From Curtobacterium sp. ER1/6 (GTDB lineage: Bacteria > Actinomycetota > Actinomycetes > Actinomycetales > Microbacteriaceae), in assembly GCF_001742745.1 (NCBI RefSeq), contig NZ_MJAK01000005.1:1-64000 (forward strand): a stretch of DNA of 64,000 bases, read 5' to 3'. The number at the start of each line of letters is the position of its first letter. Position 1 is the first letter of the stretch. This document shows positions 34,022-44,289 of this stretch, one piece after another. The notes beneath the pieces are model-generated. The model ran no database searches. It was given only the letters and a program-made list of their open reading frames with translations, and had not been told where the DNA came from. Both the position numbers and the translations under genes were made by a program.

Positions 34022-34068
34022 GACGGACGGGAGGCGCGGTGCCAGCTGGCACCGCGCCTCCCGTCCGT
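34022..34068. terminator. 48-bp-family palindrome between small genes
   Basis: Arms from 34022 (GACGGACGGGAGGCGCGGTG) and 34048-34068 pair around AGCT. It separates two convergent small genes. Confidence 0.75.
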
Positions 34069-34081
34069 TCCGTGGTGCGGA

Positions 34082-34255
34082 CTACTGGCCGATCTTGTCG
34101 TCCGCGGCCTGTTCGGCCTTGTCGATCTGGTCGCCGTGGCCGCCGCCCGTGGCCTTGTCGGCCGCGTCCGCGGCCTTGCCGAGGCCGGCGTCGGTGGCCT
34201 GCTCGCCCTTGTCGCTGTCCGCGAAGTCCTTGGCCTTGTCGCCGAGGTCACTCAT
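34082..34255 (-). CDS. MT0933/Rv0909-like antitoxin-family small protein
   Basis: A 57-residue protein starting MSDLGDKAKDFADSDKGEQA and rich in Lys, Asp and Ala with helical repeats (GDKAKDFAD, GLGKAADAADKA, IDKAEQAADDKIG). This is the pattern of the Rv0909/MT0933 antitoxin-like family (PF14013). AAGGAGC precedes the ATG at 34255. There is no recognisable toxin beside it, so the antitoxin label is only a family name; a CsbD-like stress role is equally possible. Confidence 0.75.
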   Translation of the reverse strand: MSDLGDKAKDFADSDKGEQATDAGLGKAADAADKATGGGHGDQIDKAEQAADDKIGQ

Positions 34256-34372
34256 GTGGTGCTCCTTGCTCTCGTCGGATGTGGCACGTCCGACCCTGCG
34301 CCGTCCGCGCCGCGTGCGTTCCCAGGCCGGGCGTTCCCGGGCCAGGCGTTGCCGGGCCGCGGGGCGGACGCG

Positions 34373-35251
34373 TCAGGCGACGATCTGCACGACGGTGCCG
34401 AGCGGCAGGGCGTTCACCGCGTCGACCGCGTCGCCGTCGAGCCGGACGCACCCGTGCGACACCGCCCCGCGCGCGACCGACTGGTAGTGGACGCCGATCA
34501 GGCCGCCGTCCTTCCCGCCGTAGGGTTCGTCCGCGGCGGCCGAGTGCAGCGTCGTCAACTGGATCGGGTGCACCGTCTGGTCCTGCGCCGGGTCGAGGTA
34601 GCGGGCCTGGATGTAGCCGATCACGCCGGTCGGGGTCGGGGTGCCACCGGCGCCGACGCCCGCGGGGAACTCGTGCACGGTCTTGCCGTCCGCGCCGACG
34701 ATCGAGACCGTCTGCTTGCCCACCGCGATCACGACGTGGTCCGACAGCGCGCCGCTCTTCCGCAGCAGGTCACGGCGGATCCACGCGGCGCTCTGTGCGG
34801 CGGCACCGCCCTTCGTGGCCGAGGGCAGCGCCTGTCGCGCGGGTGTCAGGACCATCGCCCAGTCGCCGGAGACCTGCACCGGGACGACGACCGTGGGCTG
34901 GTCCAGGAAGTTCTTCGCCGCGAGCCGTGCGACCGGCTTCGAGCGGTCGTCGCCGTAGAGGGGCGCGTCGGCGCTGATCGTGTACGACTCGTCGGCCACC
35001 TTCGGGACGGTCGACCCGTAGTAGGGGAGCAGGCCGCCGATGACGGCGTTGTACCGGGCCTCGGGCAGGATCGCGACCTGGGCGGCGCTCGGGGCTGCGT
35101 ACGGGACGGCCGTGGCCGTGGCGGACGACGATGCCGAGGGCTTCGTGCTCGTCGTGGTGTCCTGTGCCGTGCAGGCGGTGAGCCCGAGGCTCAGGAGCAG
35201 CGCGGCAGCGAGCGTGGTGCTCGTCGCCCGGATGGTGCGGGTGCGGGTCAT
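34373..35251 (-). CDS. Lipoprotein L,D-transpeptidase (YkuD)
   Basis: A 292-residue exported enzyme. A lipoprotein signal with lipobox LTAC (about 27-30) predicts a lipid anchor. The YkuD domain covers about 165-292: GVHYQSVARGAVSHGCVRLD holds the catalytic His and Cys near the end. These enzymes make 3-3 crosslinks in peptidoglycan or attach proteins to it. A well-placed GGAGGAA precedes the ATG at 35251; an upstream open frame has no signal for use. A strong terminator lies just upstream, belonging to no plus-strand gene, so it probably insulates it from the gene to its right. Confidence 0.9.
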   Translation of the reverse strand: MTRTRTIRATSTTLAAALLLSLGLTACTAQDTTTSTKPSASSSATATAVPYAAPSAAQVAILPEARYNAVIGGLLPYYGSTVPKVADESYTISADAPLYGDDRSKPVARLAAKNFLDQPTVVVPVQVSGDWAMVLTPARQALPSATKGGAAAQSAAWIRRDLLRKSGALSDHVVIAVGKQTVSIVGADGKTVHEFPAGVGAGGTPTPTGVIGYIQARYLDPAQDQTVHPIQLTTLHSAAADEPYGGKDGGLIGVHYQSVARGAVSHGCVRLDGDAVDAVNALPLGTVVQIVA

Positions 35252-35276
35252 GCGGGGGTTCCTCCGGTGGAACAGG

Positions 35277-35309
35277 GGCGGGGGCACGACCGATGGTCGT
35301 GCCCCCGCC
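35277..35309. terminator. Hairpin between two minus-strand genes
   Basis: GGCGGGGGCACGACC (35277-35291) pairs perfectly with 35295-35309 around GAT. It ends the Ig-repeat gene transcript (stop at 35329) before the L,D-transpeptidase gene. Confidence 0.75.
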
Positions 35310-35328
35310 TGCTGATCTGGTGTGACGA

Positions 35329-36675
35329 CTAGCCGGCCACGACCGGGAGGCTACCGGTCGGACGGGCGCCCGCGCCGGTGGCCGCACCCGGGGTGGTGGT
35401 GCCCGTGCCCGCACCCGGGGTGGTGGTGCCGGTGCCGGTGCTCACGGCCGGGAGCGTGATCGTGAAGTCGATCGTGTCGACGACGGTGAGGTCGCTGTCC
35501 ACCTCGCCCACGGTCAGGTCCTGCGTCCGCGCGGCCGAGTCGGAGAACGTGCCCGTGGTGGTCCACGTGCCGTCCGCCTCGACGATGGTCGCCGGTGCGA
35601 CGACGTCACCCTCGGCGTTCACGACGGCGATCGCGTCACCGGGGGTGCCCTTGCCCGAGAAGGTCACGGTGCGGGAGTCGACCGTCGAGCCGTCCTTCGG
35701 CGTGACCAGGGTCAGCGGGGTGGCGACCGGGGTGGTCTCCGCTGCGGGGAAGTTGATCGTGAAGTCGACCTGGCCCTGGCCCTGGCCCTGCGCGCCACCG
35801 ATCTGGTTGACCGAGAGGTTCTGCACGACCGCGGCGGACTGGCTGAAGGTGCCCGTGGTGGTCCAGGTGCCGTCGGCGGCGACGAGGACCTGCGGGGCGA
35901 CCCGGTTGCCGTCGGCGTCCAGCGTGTTCACCAGGTCGCCGGGGGTGCCGGTGCCGGTGAACGTGACCGTGCGCGAGTCGACGGTCGAGCCGCTCTTCGG
36001 GCTGGTCAGCGAGAACTGGTCCGCCGGGGCGACCGCCGGGAGCGTGATGTTCACCGTCGTGTCGCCGGCACCGCTGGCGCCGCGGACGTCGGTGACGCGG
36101 ACGGCCTGCGAGCGCGCCGCGGTGTTCGGGAACGTGATCGTGGCGGACCAGGTCTGGTCCGCGCCCACGACCACGGGGCCGGTCAGCCGGTTGTCCTGGG
36201 TGTCGAGGAGGTTGATCGTGTCGCCCTGACGGCCGGTGCCGGTGAAGGTGACGGTGCGCGACGAGACGTCGGAGTTGTTGGCGGGGCTGGTGACGGCGAA
36301 GTCGGCCTGCGGTGCCTGTGCAGCGGCGGTGAACTGCTTGGAGCCGTCCTGGGCGAAGCCGCCCGTGCGGAGCTGCTCGATCGTGTAGGTGTTCGACTCG
36401 TAGCCGGTACCGGGGATCGTGTAGGTGATGGTCCACTTGCCGCTGTCGGCGATGATCTGCCGGGTGCCGCGGAAGTCCTCGTCGAGCTGGATGTACTCAC
36501 CGGGCGTACCGGTGCCCGACACCGTCAGCACACGGCCGGAGACCGTCTGACCGGTGATCGACAGGTCTGCCGGGTCGGCGTTGGCCGGGGCTGCGGTCAG
36601 GGTGATGCCCCCGACCAGGATGGCTGCGCACGCCGGCAGGGCGAGCGCCTTCTTGCTCCAGAGAGCCTTGTTCAT
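35329..36675 (-). CDS. Secreted Ig-like repeat protein
   Basis: A 448-residue exported protein. The signal peptide is MNKALWSKKALALPACAAI onward, cut after APANA. Four Ig-like modules follow, each with SxTVxSRTVTFxGTGTPGD, a DADGN-like turn and an ADGTWTTTGTFS strand; the last three are close copies. A Thr/Gly/Pro-rich tail leads to the terminal LPVVAG. It probably forms a surface stalk or adhesin, possibly binding wall polymers. The frame reads on upstream, but the start at 36675 directly precedes the signal; the ribosome site is weak. Confidence 0.8.
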   Translation of the reverse strand: MNKALWSKKALALPACAAILVGGITLTAAPANADPADLSITGQTVSGRVLTVSGTGTPGEYIQLDEDFRGTRQIIADSGKWTITYTIPGTGYESNTYTIEQLRTGGFAQDGSKQFTAAAQAPQADFAVTSPANNSDVSSRTVTFTGTGRQGDTINLLDTQDNRLTGPVVVGADQTWSATITFPNTAARSQAVRVTDVRGASGAGDTTVNITLPAVAPADQFSLTSPKSGSTVDSRTVTFTGTGTPGDLVNTLDADGNRVAPQVLVAADGTWTTTGTFSQSAAVVQNLSVNQIGGAQGQGQGQVDFTINFPAAETTPVATPLTLVTPKDGSTVDSRTVTFSGKGTPGDAIAVVNAEGDVVAPATIVEADGTWTTTGTFSDSAARTQDLTVGEVDSDLTVVDTIDFTITLPAVSTGTGTTTPGAGTGTTTPGAATGAGARPTGSLPVVAG

Positions 36676-38859
<2,184 letters not shown>

Positions 38860-38894
38860 GCGCGTCCGAGCGCGCCCGGGCGCGCCCGAGCCGG

Positions 38895-39893
38895 TCAGGC
38901 CTCGGGCAACCGGTACGTGCCGATCGTGATCGTGTGCGCGCCCTGGCCCGCCAGCTTCCGCACGACCGCGTCGGTGCGCGCCCGGTTCGGCACGGCGTGC
39001 TTCCGCGCCAGGTCCGTCACGAGGACGCGGAGCTCGTTCTCGTCCGTGACCACCGCGGTCGTGGCCGAGCGGCCGGTCGGGGTCGTGCTCGAACTGCGGT
39101 CCTCGGGGTTCACGTACGCGGCGGCGTCGCCCGAGTAGAACACGCACGAGTCGATCCACTGCGGGCCGTTGCCGTCCGCGTCGGTCAGGAAGCGCTGCAG
39201 CCGGCGAGCCTGCTGCCGCACCTGCCGGGTCGGGGCGGTGCCGCCGGCCTGCACCCGCACCTGCCACCAGTGCTCGACCTCGTCCGCGGTGTCGAGCACG
39301 CGCCGGCTCCGGACCTGGATCGCGAAGGACCCGGTCAGCGACGACTCGTCGAGCAGGTTCCGGAAGGCGTGGTGCACCGAGCTCGGCTTCCGGCCGTCGA
39401 ACACGATGCCGTTCCACCGCTTGTTCTCGATGACGAGGACGTGCCCGGACTCGAGCACGAGCACGTGGTCGACCTGTGCCGCGAAGCTGCGGTCGTGCGC
39501 TCGCTCGCCCTGGGCCACCGGGACGAAGACGACGTTGGTGCAGAGCGCACCGTTGACGTCGGCCGCCTTGCAGGCCGCCAGGATGGTGCGCTGCGAGGCC
39601 TCCTCCCAGCGCATGCCCGTCCGGGCGAGGTCGCGTGCGTGCTCGGCCTCGGTGCGGGCCTGCTGCTGTGCGGCGTCCGCGTCGGCGAGTCGACGTGCGT
39701 GCTCGGCCTCGGTGGCTGCGGTGCGCTCGCGCTGCTCCCGTTCGAGCGTGCCGATCCGGTGGTCCGACCGGGCCTCGGCGTCGGCGAGGGCGGTACGGCT
39801 CGAGGACTGGTTCCGCCGCATGACGATCACCAGGACGACCACGACGACCGCGAGCCCCCCGGCGACCAACCACGGTACGAGATCGCTGGTCAT
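38895..39893 (-). CDS. Membrane-anchored NERD-domain protein
   Basis: A 332-residue protein: one N-terminal helix (about 8-26), a charged coiled coil (about 30-95), then a NERD domain (about 105-230) with QVDHVLVLESGHVLVIENKRW, the nuclease-related core motif containing the Asp and Glu-x-Lys expected for metal binding. NERD domains resemble Holliday-junction-resolvase-like nucleases; the physiological role is unknown. GAGGTGAT precedes the ATG at 39893. Confidence 0.82.
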   Translation of the reverse strand: MTSDLVPWLVAGGLAVVVVVLVIVMRRNQSSSRTALADAEARSDHRIGTLEREQRERTAATEAEHARRLADADAAQQQARTEAEHARDLARTGMRWEEASQRTILAACKAADVNGALCTNVVFVPVAQGERAHDRSFAAQVDHVLVLESGHVLVIENKRWNGIVFDGRKPSSVHHAFRNLLDESSLTGSFAIQVRSRRVLDTADEVEHWWQVRVQAGGTAPTRQVRQQARRLQRFLTDADGNGPQWIDSCVFYSGDAAAYVNPEDRSSSTTPTGRSATTAVVTDENELRVLVTDLARKHAVPNRARTDAVVRKLAGQGAHTITIGTYRLPEA

Positions 39894-40019
39894 GCCATCA
39901 CCTCACCACAGGGACGGCGGAGTCGGCCGCGGGGCCGCGGCGCGTCCCGAGGACCGGACCGGGATGTGCCCTCCGGCACACCGGGCGGTGGTGGGCCGGA
40001 GCGGACGGGTCCCGGTCGG

Positions 40020-40025
40020 TACGGT
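40020..40025 (+). promoter_or_regulatory. -10 box TACGGT
   Basis: TACGGT, six bases, ATG at 40032. Confidence 0.5.
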
Positions 40026-40031
40026 GTCCGG

Positions 40032-40982
40032 ATGCACGGGGGAGAGCGCAGCAGCGCGCAGCAGGTCGTCATCGGAACCGGAGCGGGTGTCGGCTCCGCC
40101 GTCGTCGGCCTGCTGCCGTGGATCGTCACCGGGATGCGACTGCCGCTGCAGAACACCTGGGCGACGCCGACCACCGACCCGTCGGACATGCCGATCGCCC
40201 TGCTGCCCTTCAGCCAGTACGCGGTGACGACGATCGCCGCCGTGCTGCTCGTCGGCGGCGCCGTCACCGGCATCGTCGTCCGGGTGCTGCGCGGGCGCGG
40301 GGTCCTCGGCCGGAGCGGGTCGCTCGCCGCGCTCGGCGGGCTCGTCGGGCTGCAGGTCGTCGCCGTCGTCGAGACCGCGGTCGTCACGGGAGCCGGGATG
40401 CGCATGGACGGGACGGCCGGCACGGGTGGAGAGATCAGCGCGTCGCAGCTGTACGTCGTGGCGCTCACAGTCGGGTCGCTCGTCTGCGTCGCGGTCGCGG
40501 CGGTGACGGCCGCGCTGGTCGCCCGGGCCGCGCCGGCCGGCGCACTCGTCGCGCTCGCGCTCGCCGCCGTCGCGCTCGGCGTCTGGGCCGATGCACTCGT
40601 GGTGCCGCCCGTGGAGGCCGGCGGTGAGGGCGCGGCCCCGGTGCTCGCGGTGCTGCGGTGGCTCCCTGCCGTGGCGGTCGGAGCGGCGATCGCGTGGACC
40701 GGGCTCCGGACGATCGGGCAGGGGATCGGCGCGGTGATCGCTCTCGGGATCCTGTGGACGGGGGCGGCCCTCGTCACCGCCGTGTCCTACGCGCTCGGCT
40801 CGCGCGTCCTCCTTCCCTACCCGGTCGAGATGGTCTCGGCGGGCGCGACCGTCTTCGTCATGGCGATGGGACCGGCCGGCGCGACCCTGCTGCCGGTGGT
40901 GGTCGCGGTCGTCATCGGCGTGGTCGGCGCGGTCGCCGTGCGCTGGTGGACGCAGCGCCACCGTCGACCGGCCGCCGTCTGA
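40032..40982 (+). CDS. Polytopic membrane protein, unknown function
   Basis: A 316-residue, Ala/Val/Gly-rich protein with about eight hydrophobic segments and short loops; TDPSDMPIALLPFSQYA near residue 50 is the main soluble stretch. No family signature is seen. It is converging on the CPBP gene at 41010, with 27 bp between stops, and has a typical leaderless start. Confidence 0.65.
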   Translation: MHGGERSSAQQVVIGTGAGVGSAVVGLLPWIVTGMRLPLQNTWATPTTDPSDMPIALLPFSQYAVTTIAAVLLVGGAVTGIVVRVLRGRGVLGRSGSLAALGGLVGLQVVAVVETAVVTGAGMRMDGTAGTGGEISASQLYVVALTVGSLVCVAVAAVTAALVARAAPAGALVALALAAVALGVWADALVVPPVEAGGEGAAPVLAVLRWLPAVAVGAAIAWTGLRTIGQGIGAVIALGILWTGAALVTAVSYALGSRVLLPYPVEMVSAGATVFVMAMGPAGATLLPVVVAVVIGVVGAVAVRWWTQRHRRPAAV

Positions 40983-41009
40983 CCGCCCGGCACGTGCGGC
41001 CCGTCGGAC

Positions 41010-41729
41010 TCAGCGCGGCCAGGTCGCGACGACCGCCACCAGGTTGAACAGCACGTGCGCGACGATCGCCCCACCGACCCGGTTCGTCATCGCGACCAGG
41101 GTGCCGGTCAGCACGCCGAGCACGAACGTCGTCAGGAACACCTGGAACCCACCGAGCGTCGTCGTCGCCGACCCGAGGAACAGGTGCGCCAGTGCGAACA
41201 GGAACGCGGTCAGGAGCACCGCGAGCCACCGTGTCCGCGGCGTCAGCTCGGTTGCGAGCAGGCGCTGGAACAACCCGCGGAAGAACGTTTCCTCGAGCAC
41301 GGGGCTGACCACTACGATGCCGACCGCCGACACGAGCAGCAGTCCGACGTCCGGGGTGCCGAGTGACGGCGGGGGGACGAGCCCGGTCGTACCCGTGAAC
41401 GCCAGCGCGAGGACCGCGTCGAACACCCGGGTCAGGATGACGATCCCGAGCGCGAACACCAGGTCGCCGAGCTCGACGCGGAACCGGCCGAACAGGTCGC
41501 GCCCCGTCCGCCGGACGACCCACACGATGCCGAACACGAGCGGTACCCACACCGCGACGTCGCCCACGAGCACCTGCAGCACGGGGCCCGGGACCGCACC
41601 GCGGAGCGTCAGCGTGCTCACGATCCGGGCGAGCACGACCGCCAGCGCCAGGGCGGCGAGCAGGGCGACGAGGTCGCGCTGGCGAGCGGTGGACGGCTCG
41701 GCGGGGGCCGCTTCCGGCTGGGTCGTCAT
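41010..41729 (-). CDS. CPBP-family intramembrane metalloprotease
   Basis: A 239-residue polytopic protein with the three CPBP motifs: VSPVLEETFFRGLFQRLL, FALAHLFLG and VAHVLFNLV, giving the Glu-Glu and His residues of the membrane metal site. Substrate is unknown. It lies directly upstream and divergent from the exopolysaccharide operon (start codons 154 bp apart). ATG 41729 is preferred over 41756 because of TACGCT 6 nt upstream. Confidence 0.85.
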   Translation of the reverse strand: MTTQPEAAPAEPSTARQRDLVALLAALALAVVLARIVSTLTLRGAVPGPVLQVLVGDVAVWVPLVFGIVWVVRRTGRDLFGRFRVELGDLVFALGIVILTRVFDAVLALAFTGTTGLVPPPSLGTPDVGLLLVSAVGIVVVSPVLEETFFRGLFQRLLATELTPRTRWLAVLLTAFLFALAHLFLGSATTTLGGFQVFLTTFVLGVLTGTLVAMTNRVGGAIVAHVLFNLVAVVATWPR

Positions 41730-41735
41730 GGGGCG

Positions 41736-41741
41736 AGCGTA
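41736..41741 (-). promoter_or_regulatory. -10 box TACGCT of the CPBP gene
   Basis: TACGCT, six bases, ATG at 41729. Confidence 0.5.
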
Positions 41742-41760
41742 GAGGACGGCCGTCACGGAT

Positions 41761-41882
41761 CGGGAACAACTCCCGAGCGAGACTCATCCGTGTGGCACTA
41801 TTTGAATGCCGTCTGCTGGGACAACCTCCGCAGACCTGTGTCGGGACCACAGGAACGGCGAGGATCGGGGAAGGCGGGCCGC
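41761..41882 (+). promoter_or_regulatory. Leader of the exopolysaccharide operon with three hairpins
   Basis: Successive stems CGGGA/TCCCG (41761-41775), GTCTGC/GCAGAC (41811-41835) and CCTGTG/CACAGG (41835-41853) precede the kinase start. An AT-rich CACTATTTGAAT near 41796 is the likely promoter core. GAAGG lies 10 nt before the GTG. Confidence 0.4.
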
Positions 41883-43328
41883 GTGGAACTGCGCGACTAC
41901 ATCACTGTGCTCCGGAAGGGGTGGGTGCTCATCGTGGTGCTCGCCCTGGTGGGCGTCGCGGCTGCCGCAGGGTTCTCCCTGCTGAAGAAGCCCGTGTACT
42001 CCGCCTCGGCACAGGTGTTCGTGTCCACCGAGACGTCCGGGAGCGCGAGCGACCTGGCGCAGGGCAACACGTTCACGCAGCAGCGGGTCCTGACGTACTC
42101 GAACCTCGTGCAGACGCCGATCGTGCTCCTGCCCGTGATCTCGTCGCTGAAGCTCGACATGAACGCCGACCAGCTCGCGACGATGGTGTCCGCGACGGCG
42201 CCGACGAGCACGACCCTGATCACGATCACCGTGAACGGCACGAACGCCGTGCAGGCCACCGAGATCGCGAACGCGACCTCGCAGAGCCTGACGAACGTCG
42301 TGCAGAACATCGAGGCGACGGACGCGAACGGCACGAGCACGGTCAAGCTCACCCGCGTCAAGCAGGCCGACGTGCCGCAGACGCCGGTCAGCCCGAACGT
42401 CCCCGTCAACATCGCCCTCGGGCTCCTGGTCGGCCTGGCGCTCGGCGTCGGCATCGCGGTGCTCCGCGAGACGCTCGACAACCGCGTGCGCACCGAGACG
42501 GACGTCGAGAAGATCAGCGACAAGCCCGTGGTCGGCGGCATCGCCTACGACAGCAAGGCGTCAGAACGACCGCTCATCGTGCAGGTCGACCCCCGCAGCC
42601 CGCGTGCCGAGTCCTTCCGCACGCTCCGGACGAACCTGCAGTTCCTCGACATCGGCACCGGCTCCCGCACCTTCGTCATGACGTCGTCGATGCAGTCCGA
42701 GGGCAAGAGCACCACGGTCGCGAACCTCGCCATCGCGCTCGACAGTGCCGGCTTCAAGGTGATCCTCATCGACGCCGACCTCCGTCGTCCGCGCGTGAGC
42801 GAGTACATGGACGTCGACGGCTCCGCCGGTCTGACCGACGTGCTCATCGGCCGCGCCGGCCTGGAGGACGTGGCGCACCCGTGGGGCCGCGGCAACCTCG
42901 TGGTCCTGCCCGCCGGGCAGATCCCGCCGAACCCGTCGGAGCTCCTCGGCTCCAAGGCCATGCAGGACCTCATCACGAAGCTCGAGGACCAGTTCGACTA
43001 CGTGCTCTTCGACGCACCGCCCCTGCTGCCCGTCACCGACGCGGCGATCCTGTCGAAGAAGGCGTCCGGCGCCATCCTCGCGGTCGCGTCGGGCAAGACG
43101 CACAAGGGCCAGCTCGCCGCAGCGGTCAGTTCGCTCGAGAACGTCGGTGCCCCCATCGCGGGCTTCGTCATCACGATGATGCCGCTCAAGGGTCCGGGTG
43201 CCTACGGCTACGGCCGCTACGGGTACGGCTACGGGTACGGCCTCGACGAGGAGCAGCCGTCGCAGAAGACCCCCAAGTCGTCCAAGGCGCGCGGCGGGGT
43301 CGGCGTCGTCCGCCGGGCCGACCGCTGA
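41883..43328 (+). CDS. Wzc-type polysaccharide co-polymerase and tyrosine autokinase
   Basis: A 481-residue protein. A Wzz domain with two membrane helices (about 12-35 and 175-195) controls chain length. The BY-kinase domain (about 210-450) has Walker A MQSEGKSTTVANLAIAL near 270, Walker A' VILIDADLRRPR near 298 and Walker B VLFDAPPLLPVTDA near 376. The tail carries a tyrosine cluster (YGYGRYGYGYGYG), the autophosphorylation site. It drives export and length control of the polysaccharide from this locus. It is first in a plus-strand operon with the two genes after it; its phosphatase partner may be the one at 38296. Confidence 0.93.
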   Translation: MELRDYITVLRKGWVLIVVLALVGVAAAAGFSLLKKPVYSASAQVFVSTETSGSASDLAQGNTFTQQRVLTYSNLVQTPIVLLPVISSLKLDMNADQLATMVSATAPTSTTLITITVNGTNAVQATEIANATSQSLTNVVQNIEATDANGTSTVKLTRVKQADVPQTPVSPNVPVNIALGLLVGLALGVGIAVLRETLDNRVRTETDVEKISDKPVVGGIAYDSKASERPLIVQVDPRSPRAESFRTLRTNLQFLDIGTGSRTFVMTSSMQSEGKSTTVANLAIALDSAGFKVILIDADLRRPRVSEYMDVDGSAGLTDVLIGRAGLEDVAHPWGRGNLVVLPAGQIPPNPSELLGSKAMQDLITKLEDQFDYVLFDAPPLLPVTDAAILSKKASGAILAVASGKTHKGQLAAAVSSLENVGAPIAGFVITMMPLKGPGAYGYGRYGYGYGYGLDEEQPSQKTPKSSKARGGVGVVRRADR

Positions 43329-43341
43329 GGCCGGCCCGCAG

Positions 43342-44289
43342 ATGAGTCCGAGCCGGGGGGCCCGAGGCCTCGGTCGAGCACTTCCGCGCACGACGCTGGT
43401 GGGCGTCGCCGTGGTCGTCGTCGCGCTCGTCGTCATCGACGTCCTCCTCGTCGCCCTGGCGCTCGCGCACACGGCACCGCAGGACGAGGGCGAGCCCCGT
43501 CCGGCTCCCACCTTCGGGACGACGCAGTCCGGCACGCCGACACCGCGCCCGTCCGCGTCGGCGACCGCCGGTGCGGGCTCCGCCAGCCACCTGCTGTCCG
43601 CAGTCGACGGACGGGAGGCATGGCGCGCCTCCAGTACGTCGTGTGACGTCTCGCAGGTGGTGCTGGAGCGCACCACCGACGGTGGCGGGGACTGGCAGTC
43701 CGTCGACCTGGGTGGTGACGTCCGCACCATCGACGCGCTGCGCGCGACCTCCGACGGCGTGTCCGTGCTCGTCGGGGTCGGTGACGAGTGCGCGACCGAG
43801 GTCCGCACCAGCACCGACGACGGCGCCACGTGGACGCCGGGGGAGCCCGGCGCTGCCGGAGCCGGCATCACCGAGCAGGGTCTCGTGCTCGGCGACGCCC
43901 TCGTGCCGTCGCCGTGCGAGGACCCGTCGGACGCGTTCCGTGGCACCACCACGACGCTCGTGGCCTGCACGGACAAGCTGGACTGGCGTTCCGGCGCCGG
44001 CGCGTGGGTGGACGTGCCGGTCGACGGTGTCCGTGCGATCGCGGTCGACGGCGGCGAGTACACGCTCGCCCGCGTCGGGACCGCGGCGTGCGACGGGGTG
44101 CAGATCGAGACCATGCCGGCGTCCGGCGTGACGGCCTCGACGGGGACCACGCCGATCGGCTGCAACGACGTGTCGACCGACGTGCCGATCGCGCTCGACT
44201 GCTCGGGCCAGGACGTGTGGATGTGGGCCGGGGACCGGGTCGACGTGTCGTCGGACGGTGGGGCGACGTGGAGCGGGTCCCGGTCGTGA
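43342..44289 (+). CDS. Membrane-anchored Asp-box (BNR-like) protein in the EPS operon
   Basis: A 315-residue protein with one N-terminal helix (about 18-42), a Pro/Thr/Ser-rich linker to about 80, and an outer domain. Three Asp-box-like turns are visible: TTDGGGDWQSV, STDDGATWTPG and SSDGGATWSGS, pointing to a partial or six-bladed beta-propeller as in sialidases and photosystem assembly factors. Four or more Cys probably form disulfides. It lies 13 bp after the kinase and overlaps the next gene (GTGA), so it is part of the polysaccharide operon; the role is unknown. Confidence 0.75.
   Translation: MSPSRGARGLGRALPRTTLVGVAVVVVALVVIDVLLVALALAHTAPQDEGEPRPAPTFGTTQSGTPTPRPSASATAGAGSASHLLSAVDGREAWRASSTSCDVSQVVLERTTDGGGDWQSVDLGGDVRTIDALRATSDGVSVLVGVGDECATEVRTSTDDGATWTPGEPGAAGAGITEQGLVLGDALVPSPCEDPSDAFRGTTTTLVACTDKLDWRSGAGAWVDVPVDGVRAIAVDGGEYTLARVGTAACDGVQIETMPASGVTASTGTTPIGCNDVSTDVPIALDCSGQDVWMWAGDRVDVSSDGGATWSGSRS

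Noticed and set aside
34082-34255. A toxin-antitoxin pair
   Set aside because: The small protein belongs to an antitoxin-named family, but the neighbours (unknown 56-residue protein, L,D-transpeptidase) are not recognisable toxins.
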